Part shown: positions 47,790 to 61,145 of the stretch, one piece after another | Layout of the letters: each line of letters opens with the position of its first letter | How positions within the stretch are numbered: position 1 is the stretch's first letter | NCBI GenBank assembly: GCA_910574455.1 | Contig: CAJSYZ010000002.1 | Coordinates: 2,319,671-2,383,670, forward strand | DNA from: Trichaptum fuscoviolaceum | Taxonomy: Eukaryota > Basidiomycota > Agaricomycetes > Hymenochaetales > Trichaptaceae | Length of the DNA stretch: 64,000 bases | Direction of reading: 5' to 3' | The notes under the pieces: model-generated | Database searches by the model: none | What the model was told of the DNA's origin: nothing | What the model saw: only the letters and a program-made list of their open reading frames with translations | Translations under genes and position numbers: made by a program

Positions 47790-48324
47790 TTGTGGCGCAA
47801 GGGACACTACGACGGACTGATTTCGATTCAAGTATTGGTGGGTTCTGTTGTTAGACCCAGCGAGCTTTAATCTCGCTACTTTCTCTCTTTCTTGCCCCTC
47901 TGCAATGATCTTTACTTCTTTCCTTCCCTCTTCAGTGTAATACATTGTATTTGCTCATCGATGCATTTGTCCTTCGGGCGTTCTATAGCTTCACTGCTCG
48001 GCAGCTTTATCGGCACTCCCGTGATCTGTCGTTGTATGGATGGCGGGGTCGGGTTGGCTGTCTGTGTTAAATAATACAATCCGTGCTGTGTATTTTTCTC
48101 AGTAGCATCTGTTTGATATGAGTACTTGAAGCTCAAAATCATGTCTGTTTAGTGAAATCTTTGTCGCTCATACAGTGAAGCCTGATTTAGTATGTATATC
48201 TTATCACAGGTACTCGATGACGTACTACACGAATCGTGGGAATCGTTTTGAAAAGGTCGTATGTGTCACGAAAGATATCCTTGACACTTACTCTGCCTTG
48301 CCTCCCTCCTTTCTTGCAAATACT
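47790..48324. other. intergenic region
   Basis: About 530 bp between the kinase stop and the VPS4 start. No feature recognised. Confidence 0.45.
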
Positions 48325-50106
<1,782 letters not shown>

Positions 50107-50400
50107 TGTAATCCGACGGGTCTTCTTTATTTACTTTCTTTGACCAGGGGCTTCTGCGTGTTGTAGACGCTATCGGCTTTCATTTATTTGCATTATAATC
50201 AGTATTTCTTTCTCTTCAATCACAATTCTCAATACAGATGTAAGGCATATGCAGTGTACGTTGTGTAGACTATCAGACCATGGATGGAGTTTATAGCCAG
50301 TGCTGCGATCTAATTTAAATGACGTGATCGGTCGTTCCCGAGCTCAGGCCGCTAATTATTGAAGTGACTTGCTCAACTCCCAGGTTGTACTTAAAAGGTG
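50107..50400. other. intergenic region
   Basis: 3' flank of VPS4 up to the MITE target site. Nothing recognised. Confidence 0.45.
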
Positions 50401-50408
50401 CACTCACA

Positions 50409-50832
50409 CAGTGTTGCATTCAACCCGGGTTATAAACGTTTGGTTTGATTCAGGTCAAGTACAATTTGAATCAACCCGTTTCAACCCCGGGTTGGACAGG
50501 TTGATTGATATACCCATATGTAGTATGTTTATGGTTTTACAGCTCTATATAAGGATATAATGTAGACTACTAATAGAAGTACTTTACTGTTTATGTACAT
50601 AATGGGCTCAATTGTGTTGCCCACGCAAGTTTCACTCCTTCCATCAATGTGCGACTGTTTCTTACCCGAGAAATGTGTCTTAAAATGTATTTCTAAACTC
50701 CAAATAAGGCAATATACTTATCTGATTCAACCTCTCCAACCCATTGATTTTCCAGAATTGAATCAACCTGCGGGTTATAACCCATTCAACCCAAAAGGAT
50801 ATAACCCAATCAGCGGGTTGAATGCAACACTG
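50409..50832. mobile_element. hAT-type MITE in the MET2 promoter
   Basis: 424-bp element with 19-bp perfect terminal inverted repeats CAGTGTTGCATTCAACCCG. The exact 8-bp target duplication CACTCACA lies at 50401-50408 and 50833-50840. An 8-bp duplication and a CAGTG end are hAT-superfamily hallmarks. It is AT-rich inside, with many sub-terminal AACCCG/CGGGTT motifs on both strands, and has no open frame of size, so it is non-autonomous. Its right end is 64 bp from the MET2 start codon. Confidence 0.85.
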
Positions 50833-50896
50833 CACTCACATGCATGGCCTCTGCAGCATCTTTACTGCCCACTATCTCTCATAGACTTCAAAGGCG

Positions 50897-52396
50897 ATGA
50901 CGAGTCGTTATGCTGCACTTATTGATCAACAATATCATTTTGTCCCTTCTTTCACTCTGGAGTCCGGGACGGTCTTGCGAGATGTTCCTGTTGCATATAA
51001 GACTTGGGGAAAGTTAAACGAAACGAAGGACAATGTAATGATTATATGCCACGCATTCACTGGAAGCTCGGCGGTAGAGGACTGGTAACTGGTCAATACC
51101 TCCCTCTCTGATTGTTCGCTCAAGGCTGCATAGGTGGGGACCACTCATGGGTACCGGAAAGGCTTTCGATCCGAAGCGCTACTTCATTTTCTGCGCAAAT
51201 ACGATGGGCTCACCCTATGGCTCTGCATCACCCGTTACCGTAAATCCTAACACCGGGAAGACTTATGGACCAGAGTTCCCGCCAACCACAATCCGGGATG
51301 ACGTTCTGTGAGTGCTTTCCGTGCTTTCTCTAACTGAATCGTGAGCTCAGTCGGTGTCACCCAAATGGCATTCATGTGCACCAACAGGTTACACAAACTG
51401 GTTCTCGACCACTTAGGTGTAAAGTCTGTTGCCGTAGTAGTTGGTGGATCTATGGGCGGCATGGCGGTCCTCGAATGGCCGTTATGCACACCTCCAGGTT
51501 TTGTTCGGTATATCATCCCACTCGCAACATCTGCGCGACACTCCGCATGGTGCATCAGCTGGGGCGAGGCGCAGCGCCAGAGCATATATAGCGACCCCGA
51601 CTACGAGGACGGTTATTATGCGGACGGAACGCAGCCCAAGTCTGGGCTTGCAGCAGCGCGTATGGCTGCTCTCCTCACATACCGCTCCCGCGACAGCTTC
51701 GAAAGCCGCTTCGGCCGCAAGCCGCAGAAACCAACGAGTGAAGGTATTATTACTCCCCCGCTGTCCCCTGGCCACCCGTCGGACGAAGCACTCGCCGCGC
51801 ACAACGATGGCCTCCGGAACGCAAAGCAACGCCCTCGTCGAACTCTGGGTGGCTCTCTTTCTCCCGCCCCGAGTACCGAGGCGTTGGTGTCGCCTGATGT
51901 TCAAGCGCACAAATCAAAGCCCACTGTCTTTTCGGCCCAATCCTATCTCCGCTATCAAGGTGACAAGTTTCTCTCTCGCTTCGACGCAAATTGTTATATC
52001 CACATTACCCGCAAACTGGACACCCACGACATATCCCGGGGACGGTTCGACGCGAATTCGGAGGAAGACGATTCTCGTGCATTAGCTGCCGTATTGTCAA
52101 CTCTCCCACCACGCGCTCTAGTAATTGGTATCCAGACCGATGGGTTATTCATGGTCTCAGAACAGCGTGAAATCGCTGAGCATATTCCTGACGCGGAGCT
52201 CGTGATTATCAACTCTCCAGACGGACATGATGGATTCCTCCTTGAATTCGAGCAAATCAACAAACATATCTTACGTGTTTTAAGGAGAGAGTACCCTGAC
52301 TATTATGCAGATGCAGACGACGAGCCCACAGAAGGATTTGAGATCAAACAGACAAGCATGTTCGGCGAGGCAGAGGCTGACGTCACTCGCTGGTAG
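50897..52396 (+). CDS. MET2: homoserine O-acetyltransferase
   Basis: First committed step of methionine synthesis from homoserine: acetyl transfer from acetyl-CoA. Alpha/beta-hydrolase fold with substrate loop CHAFTGSSAVEDWWGPLMGT, FCANTMGSPYGSASPV, nucleophile elbow VVVGGSMGGMAV (catalytic Ser), the Asp region GIQTDGLFMVSEQREIAEHI and catalytic His in SPDGHDGFLLE. Exons 50897-51084, 51134-51307 and 51388-52396 give 456 codons. An insert of about 80 residues between the two halves (KPQKPTSEGIITPPLSPGHP to SPDVQAHKS) is Pro/Ser-rich, as seen in fungal enzymes. A hAT MITE lies directly upstream, so the promoter and 5'UTR may be transposon-derived. Convergent with the dynein gene. Confidence 0.93.
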
Positions 52397-52732
52397 AGCA
52401 CTCGCTACTTTAATCATCTCTGGTTTTATTTTAGTTTTGGTATAATAGACGTAGAGGATATGTATAAGATACTGTGTATGAAGATAGTTCTATCCATGAA
52501 GACAAACGGAATGCATTACCCGTGGTGGTATCCAGACAAATTACATATATGATATGCATACGAAAAAAGTAGATGCGTGATAACAAGGGACGTAATGCAG
52601 CAAGACCAAACAGACGAATGGGGGGGGATAATTGAGAAAAATGACAATGAATGAATGAAGGCCGACAGCAAATGAATGTATGGATTATAATATCATAGAA
52701 AATGCACTACACCAACACTAAAGAGAAAAGTA
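52397..52732. other. convergent 3' region
   Basis: 336 bp between the MET2 stop and the dynein-tail stop. No further dynein coding sequence is seen here. Confidence 0.6.
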
Positions 52733-55700
52733 TTAGAATCGCCGAGCTCCCCCACCGATGAGTCCTTCAATTGAGTGATGTTCGAGATCATTCCGCGCTT
52801 TGAGAATCGTGGCGTGCATTTCCTTCATTGCATTCCCGAGCTTCACACCGAAGCGACTGAGGATGTCGCGCTGCCATGCGTCGTACTTCGCATTCACACG
52901 CGCCTGGACTTGCTCATAGTCTATCACACACGCCCCGAAGTGTTTCTGCGTTTCCGACGTATCGAACGTCGATCGCGCTTTCTTAATCTCCGTGAGCAGC
53001 TGCTGCCAGCGAGCCAGTGAGTCTCCAAGTCGGTTGAAGACGTAATCCGCCTCAAGATCCCAAAGTGACTGGAATTGGAGCCACTTAGCGACGTATTCCT
53101 TGAGTTGTTGTACCTTATTTTCGATTAGGATAAATGGTCGTTCTAGGGTGTTGTCGGTGAAGTGTGTAAGCTAGAGAGTGAAAGTTAGTTATAAGCACCG
53201 CAATTCTGGAAGGACCATAACATACTAATGATGTGTACGTGGATTCTGAAACAATCCCCGTCTGCATTTGTAACCCTATCTCATACCTTGAGCTTTGTAT
53301 CCGCCGTTGTCGGCACACAATTGCTAGCCACTCATGCAGCTGCTTTAACCAAGTCTGTCGGGCATACTCAATAGGAGGGTCGAGGAAGATGACTTGGTTT
53401 TGTATCCGAATTTCATGAATGATAGGTTTCAGAGCCAATTGCCCTTCTTGACCCTTGTCGTCTCTCAACCTCTTGTCCCCGCGTCGTTTGTTTGTGATAT
53501 CCCGAAGCACCACAGTACTCCGTACGTCCTCTTCTGACTTATCAAACTCTGTACACCAGAGCTGAATCGTAGCTGTTAAACGCGCAAGTAGGATACCTTC
53601 AATGCGCTGGTCCAGTTCGGCCACCCAGTGATCAAGATTAGCGTATCCTTCTAAGTTTAGACGGTCAATCTGAGGTTCAAGAGGGTTAAGAATCATTAAC
53701 AATACGACTATAGGTTACGTTACTCACAGCTGCCTGGACTCGGCCCAGAAGCTCTGCAAACGCTTCTTTTGTATATGGACAAGTTGATAAATCCTCGATA
53801 GCGCGCGTTATGTCCTTGTACAGGTCGATCAGGTTGTTTGTTTTGTCCTATATTGGATATTTCAAAATGTGCATCATGCAGTGTACATTATATAAACACA
53901 CCTGAAGGACTGACACTACACTTGCAAACTCCCGAACGAATTGGACATGTCTGTTGTCCCGACCATCGGCGCTTGGAACATACCGAGCAGTATCTGTCAC
54001 GAAGAAGTCCCAACGGATGTTCATCCCACGCGTGATCATCCTCTGCGCCTCATTCCGATACTCGGCGACAAGCCACTCGATCCCCTTGTTCTTCTCGACA
54101 AGATCGAGCGTCTGCCCATACGTCCGCACGGTTTCCATCAAGCTCACCGCATGCGGGTACACCCGCTTCGCGTCTTTCGCCATGTTCGTGATCGCATGTG
54201 GAACTGCGAAGTTCAGCCAGAGCAGGTTCCGTACCTCTTTGAAAAGAGTGATGATTTGCGGATCGAAGTTCACTGCCAGCTGGTACCCGCCTCCACGTAG
54301 TCGGATGATTTCAAACAGACGTCCGGACACGCCCATGTCTCGTCGGTTGATGTCGTGCAACCAGGCGTCATAGACAGGCCGAGTATCAAGCTTCTTCCGG
54401 AATGCGGCACTTTCTGACTGTAGTTTTTGACCTTCGGCGTAAAGCTCCCAGCCTTTTCCGAAGACGTCTTCAACGCGTTTCATGTAGGTCAACAGTTGCC
54501 GTTCAATCTGACGAGCCCAAATTATGGCACCCGCTATTGGAGGCAAGTCTCGCATCTGTGACATATGGTACGCCTCTGAAAATCGGTATTGTGTCTTGAA
54601 CTTGTCGTGAAGGCGTTTGATGTCCTCCTTGACGGAGTCAATCAGTTGTGTCTGATATTCTTGAATGGCTCCGCGAATCTACAGAGTTTTCATGAAAACC
54701 TAAAACAAAAATAGAATGAGGTTTTACTTACCTTCGGGCGGACAAAGAGAGCGTTGAACTTCGAGAATACTCGGAACATCTCATTCGCATTTCGCGCAGT
54801 TCCTAGACGATCCCGCAATCTCGAGATGATTTGATTTTCGACACGCGCAACTCGTTCGTTATACGCGTTCTCGGCGGTGACCCAGATTTCGGTTCCCTCT
54901 AGACAATGCTGTCAGTATGCTCATCCAATCAAGCCACTGAAGCACACACCTATCGAGACATCAAGGATATCTATGCTCTTTACGACCTCATAAGCCTCCT
55001 TGACTTCCTCTTCCATATCCATACCGCCAGCTTCCTTTCCAACGGCCCCGAGTCCCTTTGTAGGTCCAGTCATAACAGCCAACTGCTCGTGCTGTTTCCT
55101 CCATTCCCTCAGGTACCTTATCCGCTCCTGCAGTTTCGCGTGCGCAGGTGCAATCTTGATAGGGATGAACTTCTCCGAACGTTTTCGTGTTACTTCTCGC
55201 GCTACGTTCGTGAAGTCCTTAATATCGCTATCCCAAGTCTGGAAGATTGTTGTCGTCTGAGCGAGAAGGCGTTCGAATGCATCGTAGGGCTGGTATGCGA
55301 GACGATGACTCGTCAGGACACGGAGAAGTTGGTCATTAAAGTCACGAGAGATGGCTTCAACAAGAGGAAGGGCACGGCGAATGGGATAGGGGGAAAGCCT
55401 TAGTTTTCTGTTGATGTGTGAGAAGATGAGTTCCACTGATTCTTGAATCTTATCCAAGTCTGGTGCAGATAGGAGGTCATTTAAAGGGAAATCCTTCATG
55501 AGTGAGTTGTATTTGTGTACTGTGTGTAAAAATAAATTTTACGAACACCATATACACTGAATGCTTCTGCTTACCTTGATCTGTCGCGTCTTTCAAACCA
55601 GTATCTGCGATAAAGCTGACCGTCGCATGGAAACGCTTTGCATTTCTCAAGCAATCCATGACCATGTTCACCTCATCGCTCCTCAACTGTGCCTCGATCC

Positions 55701-56698
55701 CTTCCAAAGCTCGCTCCAAACTTAACCAGAAATGAATTTCTTGTGAGGCGGTCCCAGAGTTCACGTCTCGAGTCAACTTCGTCACTGCCTGTATGGATTT
55801 GATCCATGTATTCACATGTGCTTGGAGAGTGTTGAGGAAGGTAGAATCATTGAGTGTCTTCGAGGGTATGAGGGTGATGTTAGGTCGGATATTCTGCGCG
55901 TGCGCCTGCTCGACTGCACGTTGGATGACAGGGTGAACGATGAGATGTGTCTCTGGGATTTCGACGTTCTGTTGTAGATGAAGTAGGGACAACTCGAGCT
56001 CGGCGAATTTCTTCTTCGTCTGCGGAATGCCTTGAAAATTTTGCTTCCGCCTCAGCTCGTGGAAATTGGCCACGAAATAAGATACACTCACCCATCTTAG
56101 AGTCCCCCTCTTTCCCGCCCCCTCGAGTACCGACGAATGCATCAAACCAGGGCTTTACTGCGCCACTAACGAGTGAGTGCAAGCTTTCGTAAGGTGTTTC
56201 GTCACCGCCGAAAAGGTTGATGAAATGTAATTGTTGCGCAAGAGGGATTAAGGGGTCGAGCATGGCGCCGCGTTTGATGAGCGCGACGGTCGTAACGTGT
56301 TGAGGAGAGTAGGTTAGGTTGGAGGTAAGATGGTAGCGGTATGTCGGAGGAGCCTCATCTTCAGAGGTCCTTTAGATTGGTGACCATCGCACTGACCAGC
56401 AGAATGTTGGCACATACCTTCCGCCTCATCTTTCACCTTCACGACATATAACGGCCCACCTCCTTCACCGGCAAACCGTGTTACACGTTCCTCAAACTCC
56501 GAGTCGACGATCTGATCTTCCAGCTCCTCTCTCGGCGTCCCAAACACCGCTGGGAGGAGTGTCAGCAGGTACGCGCGCATGAGCGCAGGGTCAAATGTCG
56601 AGGCGGTGGGTGTAACGGGCCCGTCCACGGGAGGAAGGGTACCATTCGTCGGCGTCAGAGGCGTGAGCGGCGCCGTCGGGGGCTCGAGCGTCGCCATA
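52733..56698 (-). CDS. dhc1: cytoplasmic dynein heavy chain, tail part only
   Basis: Minus-strand gene with about ten introns, roughly 1,150 codons. It begins [20 protein letters not shown], then [20 protein letters not shown], and [20 protein letters not shown] with [12 protein letters not shown]. Further dynein-tail blocks include NGIRPN-like [76 protein letters not shown]-like [21 protein letters not shown]-type sequence, [20 protein letters not shown] and [20 protein letters not shown]. It then ends in [15 protein letters not shown] and a stop, where a complete heavy chain would continue for more than 3,000 residues with linker, six AAA modules and stalk. MET2 follows 336 bp away on the other strand. 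The product is therefore the dimerisation and cargo-binding tail alone; the motor must be encoded elsewhere. Split heavy chains are known in basidiomycetes. Exon borders are approximate. Confidence 0.88.
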
Positions 56699-57215
56699 GT
56701 CGTAGGTGGGCCGTCGTTACAGGTACGTTGTGCGCAAGGTGCGAGGTGAAATCACGCTCCCGATATTGGCGTGCCGGATTTTTCGTTGCTTGGAAGTATA
56801 CGAGCCGTGGCCAGCTAGTCCGTCCTGCGCTTGAAGAAAGGCGCCCTGACTGCCTAGAGGCGCAGGTATGTTATAGGCACTCCGGGTGATAATGATAAGG
56901 TACAAAATACCTTGAAGGTTGATTGTGATGAACGTCGGCAGCGGCGAGGAAAGTGTGCGCGACGGGTCTGCGCGTCGAGCCAACAGCGTCGCGTCTCTCT
57001 TCAAGTTCAGTCGGCTGCATCGGGCAAGCTACGCTCACGGTCCTAAACTGAGCGGAGATTAAACAAACCATGGATCGGCTACGCAGCTACAAGTTTTGGC
57101 CAACGATGCTGAGCTCTCAGAATTACAGTATAAGGTCGACCGTAACTCATGAAAATCACGAATACACGCGTCAAGACTCAATTTTCTCTTGCAACACCTT
57201 CAAGTTGAAAGCGAC
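56699..57215. other. divergent promoter region
   Basis: About 520 bp between the starts of the dynein-tail gene and the SDR gene, transcribed away from each other. No specific element recognised. Confidence 0.45.
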
Positions 57216-58287
57216 ATGATTTCCTTACTATCTACAGCAAATGTCACAATTCTCCTTGCCATCCCCTTCGCCTTCTTCGTCCTTCGATTCCGCAGACTTT
57301 CTCGTACACGGCGCATCCCGCCACACCTCGAACACGTCCTAATTCTTGGAGCGTCGTCGGGCGTGGGCCGTGCCTTGGCCGTCGAGTATGCGCGACGCGG
57401 TGCGCGCGTATGCGTAGTTGCCCGCAGCCGGGACACAATTTCAGAGGTGCAACATGAGTGCAATACCGCGAGCGGGGAGGACACAGCTATTGCTGTCGCA
57501 GCTGACTTCACTAGTGCGGAGGATATGGTAGCACTCCGGGTGCGGCTTGAAAGAGGTATGATGTCCTAATTGCATGTGCACCACCGAGACTGACCTTGAA
57601 CTGCCCTGTAGAATGGGGAAAGCTGGATACACTCGCAGTCATCGCGGGCGTTTCATCCCTCAAGCCATTGCTTGCGACTGCTGGAGTTGACTATGTGAAA
57701 GGAGAGGCCCTTGCGAATACGGAGCTCGAAGGTGTGAAGAACAGTCTCCGCATTGCCAATGCTGCCATGCAAGGCAATTTCGTTGGGCCATACACCGCAG
57801 CCATAACTTTTGTGAGTTCTCTTATATATTCGTTTATTTTATTATGCCCTAACAATTGTCCTTCAAACAGATCCCTTTCCTGATACGTACGTCACCCTCT
57901 CCTGCGATCCTACTTCTTTCCAGTGTTGCAGCTGTGATCCCCGCCCCAACTCGTGCACTCTATTCTGCCAGCAAAGGTGCCTCTCTCCTCCTTTACCAAT
58001 CGCTAGCAATAGAGCATCCAGAGGTAGCATTCAGTTTTATCCTACCTGGGACCATCGAGGGTGACTTCCGCAAATCTGCTGTGGATGGCGGTCCAACTCG
58101 GGAAGCAGATCCAAACAAGCATGGCATCAAGCGTGAGGACGTCGTCCGTCGATGCATTAAAGCTGTAGACAAAGGGGAGCGGACGATTTTCATGGGCTTT
58201 ATCTATAAGATTGGCCATATATTATATTGGGATTGGCCATCGTTTGTTGAAAATCAGGCGAGGAAAAAATATCATTATCGCGTTTAG
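57216..58287 (+). CDS. membrane-anchored short-chain dehydrogenase/reductase
   Basis: 318-codon SDR. An N-terminal membrane segment (STANVTILLAIPFAFFVLRF) is followed by basic residues. The cofactor-binding motif is LILGASSGVGRALAVEYARR, with Arg residues after it favouring NADP. The catalytic part has LLLSSVAAVIPAPTRALYSA with YSASKG (Tyr and Lys), then LPGTIEGDF. Exons 57216-57555, 57612-57811 and 57871-58287. ATG 57216 was chosen because it starts directly before the membrane helix. Membrane topology resembles ER reductases such as 3-ketosphinganine reductase or DHRS7-type enzymes, but the substrate cannot be assigned. Confidence 0.85.
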
Positions 58288-58394
58288 GTTCTGTGTAGAC
58301 TGAGCTCGGGCAGGGGAAAAGTTATGTTTGCCATATAATTATACACTTTGCGTATTTGTAGGAAATGTATGTGCCGAACGACATAGGACTAGAA

Positions 58395-58849
58395 TCACTC
58401 TTTGACATTTCTTTTCAAATCCTCCTTCGCCTGATGAGCACCAGTGGCAGCCTGACAAACAGTATGTTTAATGAGCTGGGAAAGAAGATTTGCGGAAGAT
58501 GAACTCGCCTTATTTGCCTTATGTCTCGCGTTCTCGGCGTGCTCGTCAGCCTTGAGCTTAGCTTCCTTACTCTTGCTGCCAACAGTCTCTTGCACTTTCT
58601 CTGTGACCTCTTCGCTCTTCTCGAGACCCTTCGCTAGTGTCTGTCCGACTTTTAAGTTAACCTACAAACTCGACAATTAGCATACACAACGAGACGGCCA
58701 TGAAATGAAGCCAGTGATCGACAAACATTTTGAGCGGTGTCTTTGACCGCCTCCGTCACCGTCCGTAATGCGGCCGGTGTTGCATGAAGCGAGCGGGCTG
58801 CTACGAAGGTGCTTCGGGGTGCGATGGATGTTGCGGCTATTCTGAACAT
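58395..58849 (-). CDS. small mitochondrial LEA-like protein
   Basis: 129-codon protein. The N-terminus MFRIAATSIAPRSTFVAARS has the Arg/Ser/Ala composition of a mitochondrial targeting sequence. The rest is a hydrophilic, Lys/Glu/Ala-rich helix with repeats like TVTEAVKDTAQN, SEEVTEKVQETVGSKSKEAK and ADEHAENARHKANKA, resembling late-embryogenesis-abundant or stress-protective proteins. Exons 58727-58849 and 58395-58661 on the minus strand. The donor of the only intron is GTTTGT. Function is inferred from composition only. Confidence 0.65.
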
Positions 58850-59484
58850 ATTGAATGATGATAAGTACCAGTGAAGAGTGAATGTTCGTATGTTATTCCA
58901 ACAGCCATTTTGTAGGAGGGACCTGGAGCGAGGAGCAGCTGAAGAGGAGCTTCATGACGTCGATGATGTCAACTGCGAGTCACCAGCGCTTGTGTAGATC
59001 TCCAAGTTCATCAGATTCTGAGTATCGCTCTTACTATGTGAGTCTCCAATGAGTTTCGCAAATGGATATATATTCGCGCAAAGTAATTATGTACGAGTTC
59101 ATAGTCGAGCACCTTCCCTGCCGCCCTCCAGATGAAAAAACGGATGCAAAAGCTGGCAGGCGCTCCGGCTTAATTGAGCTCTGAAGAGTTCTTCTAACCT
59201 CGTGAAAGACCGGATACCCTCTGCCATAGATGAATTAGACTGAGAGTTGCGTCAACATAGCGTTGATGCTGGCTGAGGTCATTAAAATGTAAAATCAACT
59301 CCGGCAAATTGCTGTAAATAAAGGAGTCTATTTAGGGCCGGCTTCGGAGGAAGCAACACGTTCAAGTTTGCGAGCGAGTGGCTGTACTTACGTGTCTCTA
59401 CGCCCACGATGACGTCCATGAAGAAATCCCTCATTCCCATGCTTGCTCTTGCGCTCTACACAGATCCAGCATCATCGTCTACTC
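58850..59484. other. divergent intergenic region
   Basis: About 630 bp between the LEA-like and dienelactone-hydrolase-like gene starts; presumably both promoters. No feature recognised. Confidence 0.45.
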
Positions 59485-60734
59485 ATGCTTTCTCGTCTGC
59501 GTCAGTTGGTTCACCACCTTAACCATAGCAAGGCACTGTCGACCACCGCAGCGACCGGAGGGTCTGGCGTGCGGGTTGTCAACTCCAATCCAGCATGCTG
59601 CTCAATACCGCCTGTGCAGTCTGACTATACGCCGAAGGGCGAGTACAAAGAGTATGCTGGATTCAAGCGCGTATATGTCACTGGCCCAAAGACGAGTGAC
59701 ATAGCCATCGTCTCTGTGTTTGATATCTTCGGGTATACAAATCCTTCCACCACGAGAATTAATATGTTAAAGTCGCTTTCGCTGCATACAGCTTCTTCCC
59801 CCAGACTCAACAAGGGGCAGACATCCTCGCAGAGTCAATGAACGCCACTGTCTACATGCCAGACTTCTTCGAGCCGGACAAGCCCTTTCCCATTGAGAAG
59901 TTCCCGCCGAAGACAGACAAAGAAAAGGATGAGCTGCAAGAGTTCTTCGATGGCCCTGCTAAGCCGGAGCAGGCTGTTGGAAACCTGAAGAGGGTTGGCC
60001 AGACTCTTCGTGATGACGGTGCGAAGTGGGTCGGGGCGTATGGAATGTGCTGGGGTTCGTGCATATTTCATATTTTCACAGATCGCAGATATATTGACTC
60101 TCGTTGTAGGCGGGAAGGTGACTATTCTCGGTGGTTCATACGATAAGCCGGTGTTTGATGCCGTTGCGGCTCTGCACCCAGCGTACGTATAGTATATCTT
60201 CACGTCGTAGATAAATCTAAATGACGGTCATGTTTTCATGCGTATAGAATGCTGAGCGCCAAAGATGCGGACGATCTATCAGTCCCCCTCGGCCTCTTCA
60301 TCTCAAAGGATGAACCAAAGAAAGAGGTATTTGTTCGATAATATACCACCGCATACAACCCTTTTACCCAAAATCTAGTACGATGAAATGGTCGAGAAGC
60401 TCTCGCACAAGCCATTCGCCGATAAAGTTATGTACAAATATTATCCAACAATGTGAGTTCTCCCGCTCGACGCCATCAGTGGTCTCGACAGCACCCATTC
60501 TGACATGGGTTTTTTCTTCTTACCGTGCACTAGGTTCCATGGATGGGCGGCAGCGCGAGCTGATCTCAAAGACCCTGAAAACAAGAAACAGTACGCCGCA
60601 TTCATTGCATGGCCTTTACATGGATATGTGGCTGACAGGCGGTGTGCAGGTTCGAGGACGTCTATGAAAAACTCCAAGAATTCTTCAGTGGCGCTATCGC
60701 GCGAGATAGAGGCGGCACCCGAACGCAGATCTAA
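59485..60734 (+). CDS. dienelactone hydrolase family protein
   Basis: 292-codon alpha/beta hydrolase. Seven exons (59485-59732, 59792-60054, 60110-60182, 60248-60326, 60379-60452, 60534-60590, 60650-60734). The N-terminus MLSRLRQLVHHLNHSKALST could be a mitochondrial presequence. A Cys-rich approach (NSNPACCSIPPV) is followed by VFDIFGFFPQTQQGADILAE. The nucleophile elbow GMCWGGKV has the Cys nucleophile typical of dienelactone hydrolases, then LFISKDEPKKEYDEMVEKL (Asp) and MFHGWAAARAD (His). Fungal members of this group are mostly of unknown substrate; a role in breakdown of aromatic lactones is possible but not shown. Confidence 0.87.
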
Positions 60735-61145
60735 AATGCGCCGCCTTCGACCCAATTGTTAATTTGCATTATGACTGTAGTTTATTTCTGGCTCACGAAG
60801 ATCTCATACGCTCTCACATTAATTTCATCAATCTGAATCTTTATCTCAGTACATATAGGAGAGGGAAGAAAGGGGGAAAACATTGAGCTTAGCATATACT
60901 CTTTAAAACTGGTTCTGTCCGGCAGTCTTTCAAAGTTGCGTCCATAGAATTAACCGATTTATCCATCCGCGCTTTCCATATCATGATGCGCAGGGAAGGT
61001 CTTCCCTATCGGTATATCGCAGATCGAAAAGTTAACATTCAGGGAATCCATTTCCCTATTATCGAGCGTAAGAATTGGAAGTTCGCCCCCGGACGTCTGA
61101 TGGTGGTAAGCAACGTAATACAAAGTTGGTGAGGGTTCCGCGGTA
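60735..61145. other. convergent 3' region
   Basis: About 410 bp between the hydrolase stop and the F-box protein stop. Nothing recognised. Confidence 0.45.
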
